From: JABSQH01 sp039177505
GTDB taxonomy: Bacteria; Actinomycetota; Acidimicrobiia; Acidimicrobiales; Ilumatobacteraceae
Reading direction: 5' to 3'
Assembly: GCA_039177505.1 (NCBI GenBank)
Contig: JBCDFR010000006.1
Span: forward strand, 1-64,000
Length of the DNA stretch: 64,000 bases
In this document: positions 7,239-15,265 of the stretch, one piece after another
How positions within the stretch are numbered: position 1 is the stretch's first letter
Layout of the letters: every line of letters starts with the position of its first letter
Position numbers and translations under genes: made by a program
The notes under the pieces: model-generated
What the model saw: only the letters and a program-made list of their open reading frames with translations
Told to the model about the DNA's origin: nothing
Databases searched by the model: none

Positions 7239-9968
7239 ATGATCTTCGATGGTCACGTCCACCAGCTCCCCGACATCGACCCGACCGAAACTGCGGAGTG
7301 GTTGGACAGCCTCGACGCCGTGGTCGACGCCCGCGGCAAGACGAGGGCCCGATACCTACTGACCCGCCTGATGGAACGGGCGGCGGCCAGCCAGGTTTCG
7401 TTTCCGGCGACCGTGTCGACGCCGTACGTCAACACGATCCCTCGGGAACAAGAACCGTGGTTCCCCGGCGACGAGCACATCGAGCGCCGCATTCGGGCGT
7501 TCATCCGGTGGAACGCGGCGATGATGGTCGTCAAGGCCAACAAGGCCGCCGACGGCATCGGCGGCCACCTCTCCACCTTCGCCAGCTCCGCAGCGCTATA
7601 TGAGATCGGGTTCAACCACTTCTTCCGGGGCAAGGACGACGGCACCCCTGGCGACCACGTGTACTTCCAAGGTCACGCGGCGCCCGGCGTGTACGCACGA
7701 GCGTTCATGGAGGGACGACTCACCGCCGACGACCTCGACCACTTCCGGCGCGAGATCGGCCGCAACGGGCGTGGCCTGTCTTCGTACCCTCACCCGCGGT
7801 TGATGCCCGACTTCTGGGAATTCCCCACGGTGTCGATGGGTCTCGGTCCGATCACGGCGCTGTATCACGCTCGCTTCAACCGCTACCTGCAGAACCGCGA
7901 GCTCGACGACACCAGTGCCAGCCGTGTGTGGGCTTTTCTCGGCGATGGCGAGACCGACGAGCCCGAAACGCTCGGGGCGATCTCGCTCGCCGCCCGCGAA
8001 CAGCTCGACAACCTGGTGTTCGTGATCAACTGCAACCTGCAGCGACTCGACGGCCCGGTGCGCGGCAATGGCAAGGTGATCCAGGAGCTCGAGGCGGTGT
8101 TCCGGGGTGCCGGCTGGAACGTGATCAAGGTGATCTGGGGTTCGAAGTGGGACGAGCTCTTGGCCCAGGACAAAGACGGCGCGCTGCTCAACAAGATGAA
8201 CACCACCGTCGATGGCGAGTACCAGCGCTTCGCCGTAGAGGATGGCGAGTTCATCCGCGACAACTTCTTCGGCCCTGATCCGCGGCTGCGGCAGATGGTG
8301 TCGCATCTGTCCGACGACGACCTGCGCAACCTGCCCCGCGGCGGCCACGACTACCGCAAGCTCTACGCGGCGTACAAGGCAGCGGTGGAGAACCTCGGCT
8401 CCGGCCGACCGACGGTGATTCTGGCGAAGACGATCAAGGGGTGGACGCTCGGGCCGGGATTCGAGGGACGCAACTCGACGCACCAGATCAAGAAGATGAC
8501 CAAACAGCAGCTGCTCGAGATGCGCAACCGGCTGCACCTCCACGACGAGATCCCCGGCGATTCGATCGACGAGAACAACCCGCCGTATCTCAAGCCGGCG
8601 CCCGACTCGATCGAGTACCAGTACATGATGGAGCGCCGCAAGGCCCTCGACGGGTCGCTCCCGAAGCGCACGACCACCGCACGGCGTCCCATGACGTTGC
8701 CGACGGATGCGGCGTTCGCCGAGCTGCGGGCGGGATCCGGAGGCCAGGCGGTCTCGACCACGATGGGGTTCACGCGGTTGCTACGCAATTTGGCGCGCGA
8801 CGAGCAGATCGGCTCGCGGATCGTTCCGATCATCCCCGACGAGGCGCGCACGTTCGGCATGGACGCGCTGTTCCGCGAGCTGAACATCTACGCCGCGCAT
8901 GGACAGAAGTACCAGCCGGTCGATCACGACCTGTTGCTCAGCTACTCCGAGTCGTCGTCGGGACAGATCCTCGAGGAAGGCATCACCGAAGCGGGCTCGA
9001 TGTCGAGCTTCATCGCCGCAGGCACCTCGTATGCGACACGCGGTGTTCCGACCGTGCCCTTCTACACGTTCTATTCGATGTTCGGCTTCCAGCGCGTCGG
9101 TGACCTCATCTGGCAGGCAGCCGACATGCGCGCCCGGGGCTTTCTGATGGCCGCCACTGCGGGACGGACCACGCTGCTCGGCGAAGGCCTCCAGCACCAG
9201 GACGGCCACAGCCTCGTACTGGCATCGACTGTGCCCGCAGTGCAGGCATACGACCCGGCGTTTGCATACGAAGTCGCTGCGGTCGTGCAGGCAGGTCTGC
9301 ATCGGATGTACGGCGACGGCACCCCAGAAGAGACCGACGTCTTCTACTACATCACGCTCTACAACGAGAACTACGAGATGCCGGCGATGCCCGACACGCC
9401 GGGGCTCGCCGAGTCGATCGTGGAGGGGTTGTACAAATGGGCCGACGCGCCCGACCTCGGCGATCACGAGAAGCCAGCGACGATTCTGTTCTCGGGTTCT
9501 GCACAAGGAGCAGCGCGCACGGCTGCCGCCGACTTGGCCGAGCACTACGGCGTCGCCGCCGAGCTATGGTCGGCGACCTCCTACAAGGCCTTACGGGAAG
9601 AAGCCCTGGCCGCAGAGCGTTGGAACCGACTGCATCCGTCCCAGGATCGACGCATCCCCCGGGTGGCGCAGATCCTCGATACCTCGCGCGGACCGATCAC
9701 GGCGGTCACCGATTTCATGGCTGCCGTGCCCGAACAGATCGAGCGCTTCATCCCCGACCGCACCTTCGTCCCGCTCGGTACCGACGGCATGGGCCGTTCC
9801 GACACTCGCGAAGCACTGCGCCGATTCTTCGAGATCGACGCCGGACATGTGGTGGTCGCAGTGCTCTCCGGGCTCCTCGCCGATGGTCTCGTCGATGCCG
9901 CCACCGTCGAAGATGCGATCGCCCGCTACGACATCGACCCAGACGCCGCCGACCCATACATAGTTTGA
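7239..9968 (+). CDS. aceE: Pyruvate dehydrogenase E1 component, homodimeric type
   Basis: 909 residues, close to the usual 880-920 for AceE. It decarboxylates pyruvate with thiamine diphosphate and passes the acetyl group to the E2 lipoyl domain. The ThDP/Mg site is visible as LGDGETDEPE (about 232-241) followed about 27 residues later by VINCNLQRLDG. HLSTFASSAALYEIGFNHFF and the middle-domain SSSGQILEEGITEAG are typical of AceE. The gene stands alone; no aceF or lpd is adjacent. The second domain retains GEGLQHQDGHS. Start ATG gives MIFDGHVHQLPDIDP, in line with the family's N-terminal DIDP-ET-EW motif. Confidence 0.95.
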   Translation: MIFDGHVHQLPDIDPTETAEWLDSLDAVVDARGKTRARYLLTRLMERAAASQVSFPATVSTPYVNTIPREQEPWFPGDEHIERRIRAFIRWNAAMMVVKANKAADGIGGHLSTFASSAALYEIGFNHFFRGKDDGTPGDHVYFQGHAAPGVYARAFMEGRLTADDLDHFRREIGRNGRGLSSYPHPRLMPDFWEFPTVSMGLGPITALYHARFNRYLQNRELDDTSASRVWAFLGDGETDEPETLGAISLAAREQLDNLVFVINCNLQRLDGPVRGNGKVIQELEAVFRGAGWNVIKVIWGSKWDELLAQDKDGALLNKMNTTVDGEYQRFAVEDGEFIRDNFFGPDPRLRQMVSHLSDDDLRNLPRGGHDYRKLYAAYKAAVENLGSGRPTVILAKTIKGWTLGPGFEGRNSTHQIKKMTKQQLLEMRNRLHLHDEIPGDSIDENNPPYLKPAPDSIEYQYMMERRKALDGSLPKRTTTARRPMTLPTDAAFAELRAGSGGQAVSTTMGFTRLLRNLARDEQIGSRIVPIIPDEARTFGMDALFRELNIYAAHGQKYQPVDHDLLLSYSESSSGQILEEGITEAGSMSSFIAAGTSYATRGVPTVPFYTFYSMFGFQRVGDLIWQAADMRARGFLMAATAGRTTLLGEGLQHQDGHSLVLASTVPAVQAYDPAFAYEVAAVVQAGLHRMYGDGTPEETDVFYYITLYNENYEMPAMPDTPGLAESIVEGLYKWADAPDLGDHEKPATILFSGSAQGAARTAAADLAEHYGVAAELWSATSYKALREEALAAERWNRLHPSQDRRIPRVAQILDTSRGPITAVTDFMAAVPEQIERFIPDRTFVPLGTDGMGRSDTREALRRFFEIDAGHVVVAVLSGLLADGLVDAATVEDAIARYDIDPDAADPYIV

Positions 9969-10092
9969 TCCGCCTCAACTCAGGTCGTCGAACAGCAGAG
10001 TTGGACGGCGGATCGCCAGGCGGGCTCCCTGGCGGTCGCGCCGCCGGCGGATGAGCACGTGTGCGGCCGGCCAGACCGCGTTCGCGCGGGCA

Positions 10093-10160
10093 GGCGACCA
10101 GAGCGCAGCGGCGGGAGCACGGCGGGCGAGGCAAAGGCCGCCAGGCCGAACGAGCCTGAA
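10093..10160 (+). repeat. Dispersed 68-nt intergenic repeat, copy 1
   Basis: This copy lies in the 214-base gap between aceE and the HhH-GPD gene, which otherwise has no gene. It aligns without gaps to 54807-54874, with about 59 of 68 positions identical by eye, including an unbroken gcgaggcaaaggccgccagg core. Both copies are followed by an ATACGCT-like string. The surrounding gap also holds the 14-mer at 10025-10038 that is repeated at 247-260. Function is unknown; copy 2 overlaps the stem of a strong hairpin. Confidence 0.6.
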
Positions 10161-10182
10161 CAGAGGGCGATACGCTCGAAAC

Positions 10183-10770
10183 ATGACCGGGACGCTGTAC
10201 ATCACGGGCGAATCCGAGGCCGACGAGTTGCTCAACAACGACGGCAATGCGCTGCTGATCGGGATGCTGCTCGACCAGCAGGTTCCGATGGAGTGGGCGT
10301 TCAAGGGCCCGGCAACACTGCGCGAGCGGCTGGGCCATCTCGACCCGACGAACATCGCGGCGATGGACGTCGACGAGTTCGTCAGTGTCTGCGCCGCCAA
10401 ACCGGCCATCCACCGCTTCCCTGGGTCGATGGGCAAACGGATCCATGCCGTCTGCACTGCGCTCGTCGACGACTACGACGGCGACGCGAGCAATTTGTGG
10501 CGCGATGTCGAAGATGGCCGTGAGCTGTACAAGCGGTTGAAGGCCTTGCCGGGCTACGGCGACGAGAAGTCGAAGATCTTCATCGCGCTGCTAGCCAAGA
10601 CACAGGGTGTCGCTCCCGATGGTTGGCAGCGGGCCGCCGGCAAATTCGGCGACGACACGCCGCGATCCGTCGCCGACATCCACGACGACGAGTCGCTCCA
10701 AGAAGTACGCGCCTGGAAGAAGGCGCAGAAAGCCGCCAAGAAAGACAAACAAGACCGTCCGGTCGGCTGA
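10183..10770 (+). CDS. HhH-GPD-type base-excision DNA repair protein
   Basis: 195 residues from ATG 10183 (MTGTLYITGESEADEL); the longer open frame upstream runs through the intergenic repeat and is discarded. The N-terminal helix NALLIGMLLDQQVPMEWAF resembles the DNA-glycosylase helical core, and LKALPGYGDEKSKIFIALLAK is a helix-hairpin-helix followed by the basic residues typical of the GPD fold. The lysine-rich tail (KKAQKAAKKDKQ) may aid DNA binding. Actinobacterial homologues are sometimes misnamed HesB-like. No iron-sulfur Cys cluster is present, so it is not an EndoIII-type enzyme. Substrate lesion is not predictable here. Confidence 0.75.
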   Translation: MTGTLYITGESEADELLNNDGNALLIGMLLDQQVPMEWAFKGPATLRERLGHLDPTNIAAMDVDEFVSVCAAKPAIHRFPGSMGKRIHAVCTALVDDYDGDASNLWRDVEDGRELYKRLKALPGYGDEKSKIFIALLAKTQGVAPDGWQRAAGKFGDDTPRSVADIHDDESLQEVRAWKKAQKAAKKDKQDRPVG

Positions 10771-10788
10771 CGAGTTCGAGGCGCGCCG

Positions 10789-12309
10789 TCAGGCCGTCGC
10801 CAACAGCACCAGCGTCGTCACGCACGACAGCGCCCCGATCGCGGCGGTCACGCCGACGGCGACCCTCGTCCGAACTGCGGTGGCACAAACGATCACTGCG
10901 ACCGCCAACATCGGGAGTCCGAAACGCCCCGGCGCCGGGAAGTCCGAGTTGCTGTAGTAGGCGTAATAAAACGTGTACAGCGGTCCGGCGGCGAGCAGCG
11001 TCACCACGGTGATCTGTGCGAGCGTCGACCGATCTCTTGTCGTCACGTAGGCCAAGGCGGCGATTGCGAGCAGTCCGATCAGGAGCCAGTTGCTGAGCTG
11101 CACGACGGCGATCGTCCATTGGCCGTCGAACGGGTCCGAGAGATATGTGTTGCTGATCGGCGTGAACACCGTGGGCAGCTGCGAGAGCACCCGATCGAAG
11201 TCGACCGAGTCGACGCGCGGAGCCAATTGTTGAAAGCCCGACTCCTCCCCTGATTCGACGGGCTGGAGCGGCGGGAGCGAGGGCGCTGAGTCGCCCGCGC
11301 CGGGGAACAGCCTGTCTTGGAGTGCGGATAGGAGGCGCGCCCGCAGCGCCAGCGCGGCCACCACGATCGCTGCGGGCAAGGCGTACCCGAACCACGAGTG
11401 CTGTCCACGCCACACCCGTATCGCAACGAGGTACGCGCACATCGCCCAGATCACCAAGAGGTTCGTCGGCTCAGCGATCAACAACGCGATGAAGGCGACG
11501 ACGAGCCACCACCATCGCAGACGTTCTCGCTCGTAGAGCAGCGTGACCACCAGGCCGAGCGCGCCGGTGAACAACAGCAGCGTGTCGGCATTGAGGGTCG
11601 CGGAGTGCAACACCACGAGAGGCGTGGGCACCACCACCGCGAAGACAACGGCGCGCTGCACACGCGTCGCACCGATCAGCGAACCCGCATACCACAAGGC
11701 GACCAATGCGGCACCGAGCCAGACGACGCCCACCATCCGCGCAGCAACGAGGGAACTGTCTGTGGCACCGCTGGCGACGATCACCCGCGCGGCGACACCG
11801 GTCACCCCGTAGTAGACGGGGAACTGTGATGCTGCAGTACTGAATCCAGCTGCCGGAAAGTCACGCGGGTCGTAGGGCCCGGAGCCACACTCGGGTGGCA
11901 CGTATTCGGTGCCGGCGATGGTGCGGCAGGCCGCCTCCTCCATCGCCTCTTGACCGATGCGGTCGGCGGTCGACGGCACCTCGAACCGTCCGGCCTTCAC
12001 GACGTAGTCGAGATGCTGCAGCTCGTCGATGGGCGACAGCTCCGGGTACGCGCGGACGTGCAGCCCGACGAGCAGGAACGACACCACCACGAGCACCCCG
12101 CAGGCGATCCAGTCGCGCCGTCCCCATGCGACCGACGGAGACGGCTCCGTCAAAACGGCGTCGGCAGGGTCGTGGACATCGGGTGGGCCGCCAATCGGCT
12201 CATCGGCTGGCGCGCCTGCGGACAGCGGCGGCACCGGCGCAGCCCGCGGAGTGTCGTCGGTCGGCGACAGGGCGGATCCGTTCGAGTCGTTTGAAGTCTC
12301 CACCGACAC
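10789..12309 (-). CDS. Polytopic membrane protein, DUF2142 / GT-C-like
   Basis: 506 residues from a GTG at 12309, twelve bases after the stop of the preceding GT2 gene on the same strand. The first 50 residues are Pro/Ala-rich and cytoplasmic in style; then about 10-11 hydrophobic segments begin with WIACGVLVVVSFLLVGLHV. The first periplasmic loop contains SPIDELQHLDYV, whose acidic DE-HLDY pattern resembles the loop of DUF2142 and PMT-type GT-C proteins that use polyprenyl-phosphate sugars. A long loop (SGEESGFQQLAPRVDSVDF) separates two helix groups. It is the last gene of a four-gene run with two GT2 proteins, fitting a role in glycan assembly or modification outside the membrane. Confidence 0.6.
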   Translation of the reverse strand: MSVETSNDSNGSALSPTDDTPRAAPVPPLSAGAPADEPIGGPPDVHDPADAVLTEPSPSVAWGRRDWIACGVLVVVSFLLVGLHVRAYPELSPIDELQHLDYVVKAGRFEVPSTADRIGQEAMEEAACRTIAGTEYVPPECGSGPYDPRDFPAAGFSTAASQFPVYYGVTGVAARVIVASGATDSSLVAARMVGVVWLGAALVALWYAGSLIGATRVQRAVVFAVVVPTPLVVLHSATLNADTLLLFTGALGLVVTLLYERERLRWWWLVVAFIALLIAEPTNLLVIWAMCAYLVAIRVWRGQHSWFGYALPAAIVVAALALRARLLSALQDRLFPGAGDSAPSLPPLQPVESGEESGFQQLAPRVDSVDFDRVLSQLPTVFTPISNTYLSDPFDGQWTIAVVQLSNWLLIGLLAIAALAYVTTRDRSTLAQITVVTLLAAGPLYTFYYAYYSNSDFPAPGRFGLPMLAVAVIVCATAVRTRVAVGVTAAIGALSCVTTLVLLATA

Positions 12310-12320
12310 GGCGCAGCAGC

Positions 12321-13205
12321 TTACGACGCGACCCGGGAGTTCACCGTTCGACGCGCTCGGCGGCGCGGCGACCGCCACCGCTCGACCAGGCGCACTGGGA
12401 CCCCACCGAGGCCGGCGAACAAGGCCCGAAAGTGGGCGCGTCGTGGTTGATGACGGCACCGACGGATCGACAACCCCAGCGCACGGCCCACTGTCGCCGG
12501 CGATTCATGACGCACCGCCGACCACAGCCGATTGCGTTCACGCAGGTAGACCACGTGTGCGCCAAGCTTGGAGGACGAAGTTCCTGGCCGATGAAGGACC
12601 TGGGAGTGAGGCACGCATCGATACCGCCACCCCAGCTCGGTGCCGCGTCGCGCGAGATCGACGTCTTCGTAGTACAGGAAGAACCGCTCATCGAAACCCC
12701 TCGTCTCGGCGAGAAAACTTGGGCGGAACACCACAGCGCCGCCGGTGAACATGGCAATGGGAAACGGCTCGTCGGCGAGCGCGTCGACGGACATGCCGCG
12801 CTCGGCGTCGGTTCCCGCGCCGAATCGATCGAGTACAACACCTGCGCTCTCCACCAGGCCCGACTCGCCGACAAGCAGGGGTTGCACGGCACCGACATCC
12901 GCGCCATCGAACGCGTCGACCACATCTGGGAGCCAGACTCCGGGGAACTCCACGTCGTCGTTCACCAACACCACCCAGTCGGCGCCAAGACGTCGAGCAT
13001 GCTCGAATCCGAGATTGGCGCCGCCAGCGAAGCCGCCATTGGACGTCGCGGCGACAATCTCTACGCGCTCGTGAGGCGACAGCTCGACGTGGCCACTGTT
13101 GTCGACGACCACGGTGCGATCGATAAGCGGATCGTCGGTCAAGCCCTTGACACAACGAACCAGCTCGTCGTGGGCTGAATAGGTGACGACAACGGCAACG
13201 ATCAT
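12321..13205 (-). CDS. Glycosyltransferase family 2 (rhamnosyltransferase-like)
   Basis: 294 residues. ATG 13205 overlaps the preceding stop as ATGA. The GT-A fold starts MIVAVVVTYSAHDELVRC; the nucleotide-binding acidic motif is LVNDDVEFPG (about 83-92) and the acceptor-side motif is FDERFFLYYEDVDLARR. GGFAGGANLGFEHARR is a typical rhamnosyltransferase-like stretch. It is predicted to transfer a sugar from a nucleotide donor to a glycan on the cytoplasmic face. Donor and acceptor cannot be told from sequence. The C-terminal 60 residues are Arg-rich, without a membrane segment. Confidence 0.82.
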   Translation of the reverse strand: MIVAVVVTYSAHDELVRCVKGLTDDPLIDRTVVVDNSGHVELSPHERVEIVAATSNGGFAGGANLGFEHARRLGADWVVLVNDDVEFPGVWLPDVVDAFDGADVGAVQPLLVGESGLVESAGVVLDRFGAGTDAERGMSVDALADEPFPIAMFTGGAVVFRPSFLAETRGFDERFFLYYEDVDLARRGTELGWRYRCVPHSQVLHRPGTSSSKLGAHVVYLRERNRLWSAVRHESPATVGRALGLSIRRCRHQPRRAHFRALFAGLGGVPVRLVERWRSPRRRARRTVNSRVAS

Positions 13206-14872
13206 GCCCAACTCACCCGGCCGTCATCGAGCACGACGTATGGCGGTGCGCCGGATCGCCCCGGTCGTTCCAGCCAGTCGGCTCGGCCGTCGGCGAGGTT
13301 TTGGTTGTAGTACGGGTCGTCCCACAACGAATCGCCCCAGCGCTCGAGCAACGCGTCGAGCTCCGCCGGAGCGATCGCATGTTGCTCGGTGCCCGAACGG
13401 GTCTGCGATTCGAAGTGATACCAGGACGCATGCGGTGTCCAGACGATGCGTCGGCCAGACGCCCTGATACGCATCGAGAAGTCGACATCGTTGTAGTTCG
13501 CCGCAAGCGCGGTCGACATCCCGCCTACCTCGTCGAAGACCTCGCGACGGACCATCGCCGCGGCCGCTGTGACGCCACCGACCTCGCGCTCGACCGCCAA
13601 CAGACGTTGCGGGCCAGGGTGGTCGCCGGGCCAGCCGACGAAGGCGTGATCGATGTGGTGGTTGTACACGTGACCGGCGTGCTGGATCGTGCCGTCTTCG
13701 AACAACAGCCGGGCACCGACCATGCCGATGTCGGCGATCTGTGCGAGGCCAACCATCTCGTCGATGCTCTCGGGTTCGATCAGCTCGGTGTCGTCGTTCA
13801 ACAACAGCAGGTACTCCCCCGACGACACGGCCGCGCCGCGATTGACCTTGTCTGCGAAGTTGAACGGCGCGTCGTAGTCGACGATGCGGACCCGATCCCC
13901 GGCACTGGCCACGAGATGGCGGCGCACTGCGGGGTCGGCACCGGTGTCCAGCACCACCACGTACTCGAGGTCACAAGCGGAAATCGAATCGCGGGCGATG
14001 CTGGATACTGCGTCTTCGACGAAGCGTCGGCGTCCACCCCACACGACGCCGTCGACGCCGGCGGTCGGGATGACGATCGATACGGTCGGGCGTCCCTCGA
14101 TACGGCGGCGGATCCGATAAACCCCGGGCCACGCACCCGGCTCGACTCGGCCGTCGACGCCCGCACGATCGAGGTGCTCCTGTACTGCTCGTACCCCGGC
14201 GTCGTACGCCATGGGCTTGTTGTCGGGGTCGGCAGCCACGCTGCGCTCCGATTGACGCCAGTGGGCGAGCACGTGAGGGACGTGGACCATGTCGACGTCA
14301 CTCTCCATCACGCGCAGCAACAGATCGTGATCCTGGGCACCATCGAACCCTGGCCGCAGACCACCCAACGACGTGAGCAGTTCCCGTCTGATGGCGACGA
14401 GGTGCGTGATGTAGTTGTGGTTGCGCAGTCGCTCCGGAGACCGGTCGGGCTTGTACACCGGTGATGCACGTCGTCCGTCTGGGCGCAGCAGATCGTGGTC
14501 GCTGTACACCAGTCCGACACGTGCGGGCCGTGCGTGCCGGTCGACCGCCGCGACCATTGTCTGCAGGGCATCCGCAGCGAGCACGTCGTCGTGATCGAGG
14601 AACACGACGAACTCCCCGACGGCGCGCTCGATCGCCATGTTCGTCGCCTCGACGATGCCGCCGTTGTTGGCGCGCGCGACGACATCGCGTCGCGCCGATG
14701 ACCGGCCGCGCAGCAGGCCACCCACCGCCGAGTTGGGCGAACAGTCATCGACGAGGATGTGCTCCCACGTGACTCCGTGCTGTCGATCGACCGAGTCGAG
14801 GCACGCCGCGAGTTCGTCGAGCGGCGGGTTATAGACCGGGGTCACGACGCTCACCCGTGGGCGCTGGCTCAC
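13202..14872 (-). CDS. Tandem two-domain glycosyltransferase family 2
   Basis: 556 residues from a GTG at 14872 that overlaps the preceding stop (GTGA). Domain 1 (about 5-215) begins VSVVTPVYNPPLDEL, with FLDHDDVLAADAL as metal/nucleotide motif. Domain 2 (about 250-510) begins VSIVIPTAGVDG, with LLLNDDTELIEP and ANYNDVDFSMRIR. Both domains keep their acidic motifs, so both may be active and add two successive sugars, as in other bidomain GT2 proteins of O-antigen loci. It is coupled to the small coiled-coil gene before it and to the GT2 gene after it. Confidence 0.82.
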   Translation of the reverse strand: MSQRPRVSVVTPVYNPPLDELAACLDSVDRQHGVTWEHILVDDCSPNSAVGGLLRGRSSARRDVVARANNGGIVEATNMAIERAVGEFVVFLDHDDVLAADALQTMVAAVDRHARPARVGLVYSDHDLLRPDGRRASPVYKPDRSPERLRNHNYITHLVAIRRELLTSLGGLRPGFDGAQDHDLLLRVMESDVDMVHVPHVLAHWRQSERSVAADPDNKPMAYDAGVRAVQEHLDRAGVDGRVEPGAWPGVYRIRRRIEGRPTVSIVIPTAGVDGVVWGGRRRFVEDAVSSIARDSISACDLEYVVVLDTGADPAVRRHLVASAGDRVRIVDYDAPFNFADKVNRGAAVSSGEYLLLLNDDTELIEPESIDEMVGLAQIADIGMVGARLLFEDGTIQHAGHVYNHHIDHAFVGWPGDHPGPQRLLAVEREVGGVTAAAAMVRREVFDEVGGMSTALAANYNDVDFSMRIRASGRRIVWTPHASWYHFESQTRSGTEQHAIAPAELDALLERWGDSLWDDPYYNQNLADGRADWLERPGRSGAPPYVVLDDGRVSWA

Positions 14873-15207
14873 CGGCGACCTCGAACGACTCGGCTCCGCA
14901 CCGACCGGCGGGCTCGTCCGAGTCGGGGGCGAACCACCTCGCTCCACGCCTCGTGGCCGAGGTCGATCAAGTACTCCGCCGCACTCATCGTCCTCCGCCG
15001 CTGGAACAGGTCCTGTTCCTGGCGGGCGCGGGCCAATTCGACGCGCATCTCGGCAAGTGCACCGCGCGCCTCACCAGCGGCGTGCGCGGCTTGTTTGGCC
15101 GCGGCAATCGCCCGGTCGGCATCGGCGATCGCCTCGTCGTACGCCCGCTCCGACGGACCGACGAGCGAGCGCAACCGCGTCAACTCATCGTCGTCGGATT
15201 GTGGCAC
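14869..15207 (-). CDS. Small coiled-coil protein, first gene of the leftward GT run
   Basis: About 112 residues from GTG 15207 (start uncertain; GTG 15243 is also open). The middle is a charged heptad-rich helix rich in Ala, Glu and Arg (ADADRAIAAAKQAAHAAGE), followed by a basic tail (RARRSVRSRVV). There is no enzyme motif or membrane segment. It is stop-start coupled to the two-domain GT2. A similar small coiled-coil gene (17838-18191) sits in the opposite, divergent run, so these may be organising or partner subunits for the transferases. This is inference. Confidence 0.6.
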   Translation of the reverse strand: MPQSDDDELTRLRSLVGPSERAYDEAIADADRAIAAAKQAAHAAGEARGALAEMRVELARARQEQDLFQRRRTMSAAEYLIDLGHEAWSEVVRPRLGRARRSVRSRVVRGRR

Positions 15208-15265
15208 GGATGCGAGGTTAGGGCGGCGCGCCCCTACGGCCACGCCGTAGGCTCAGCGACCGCTC

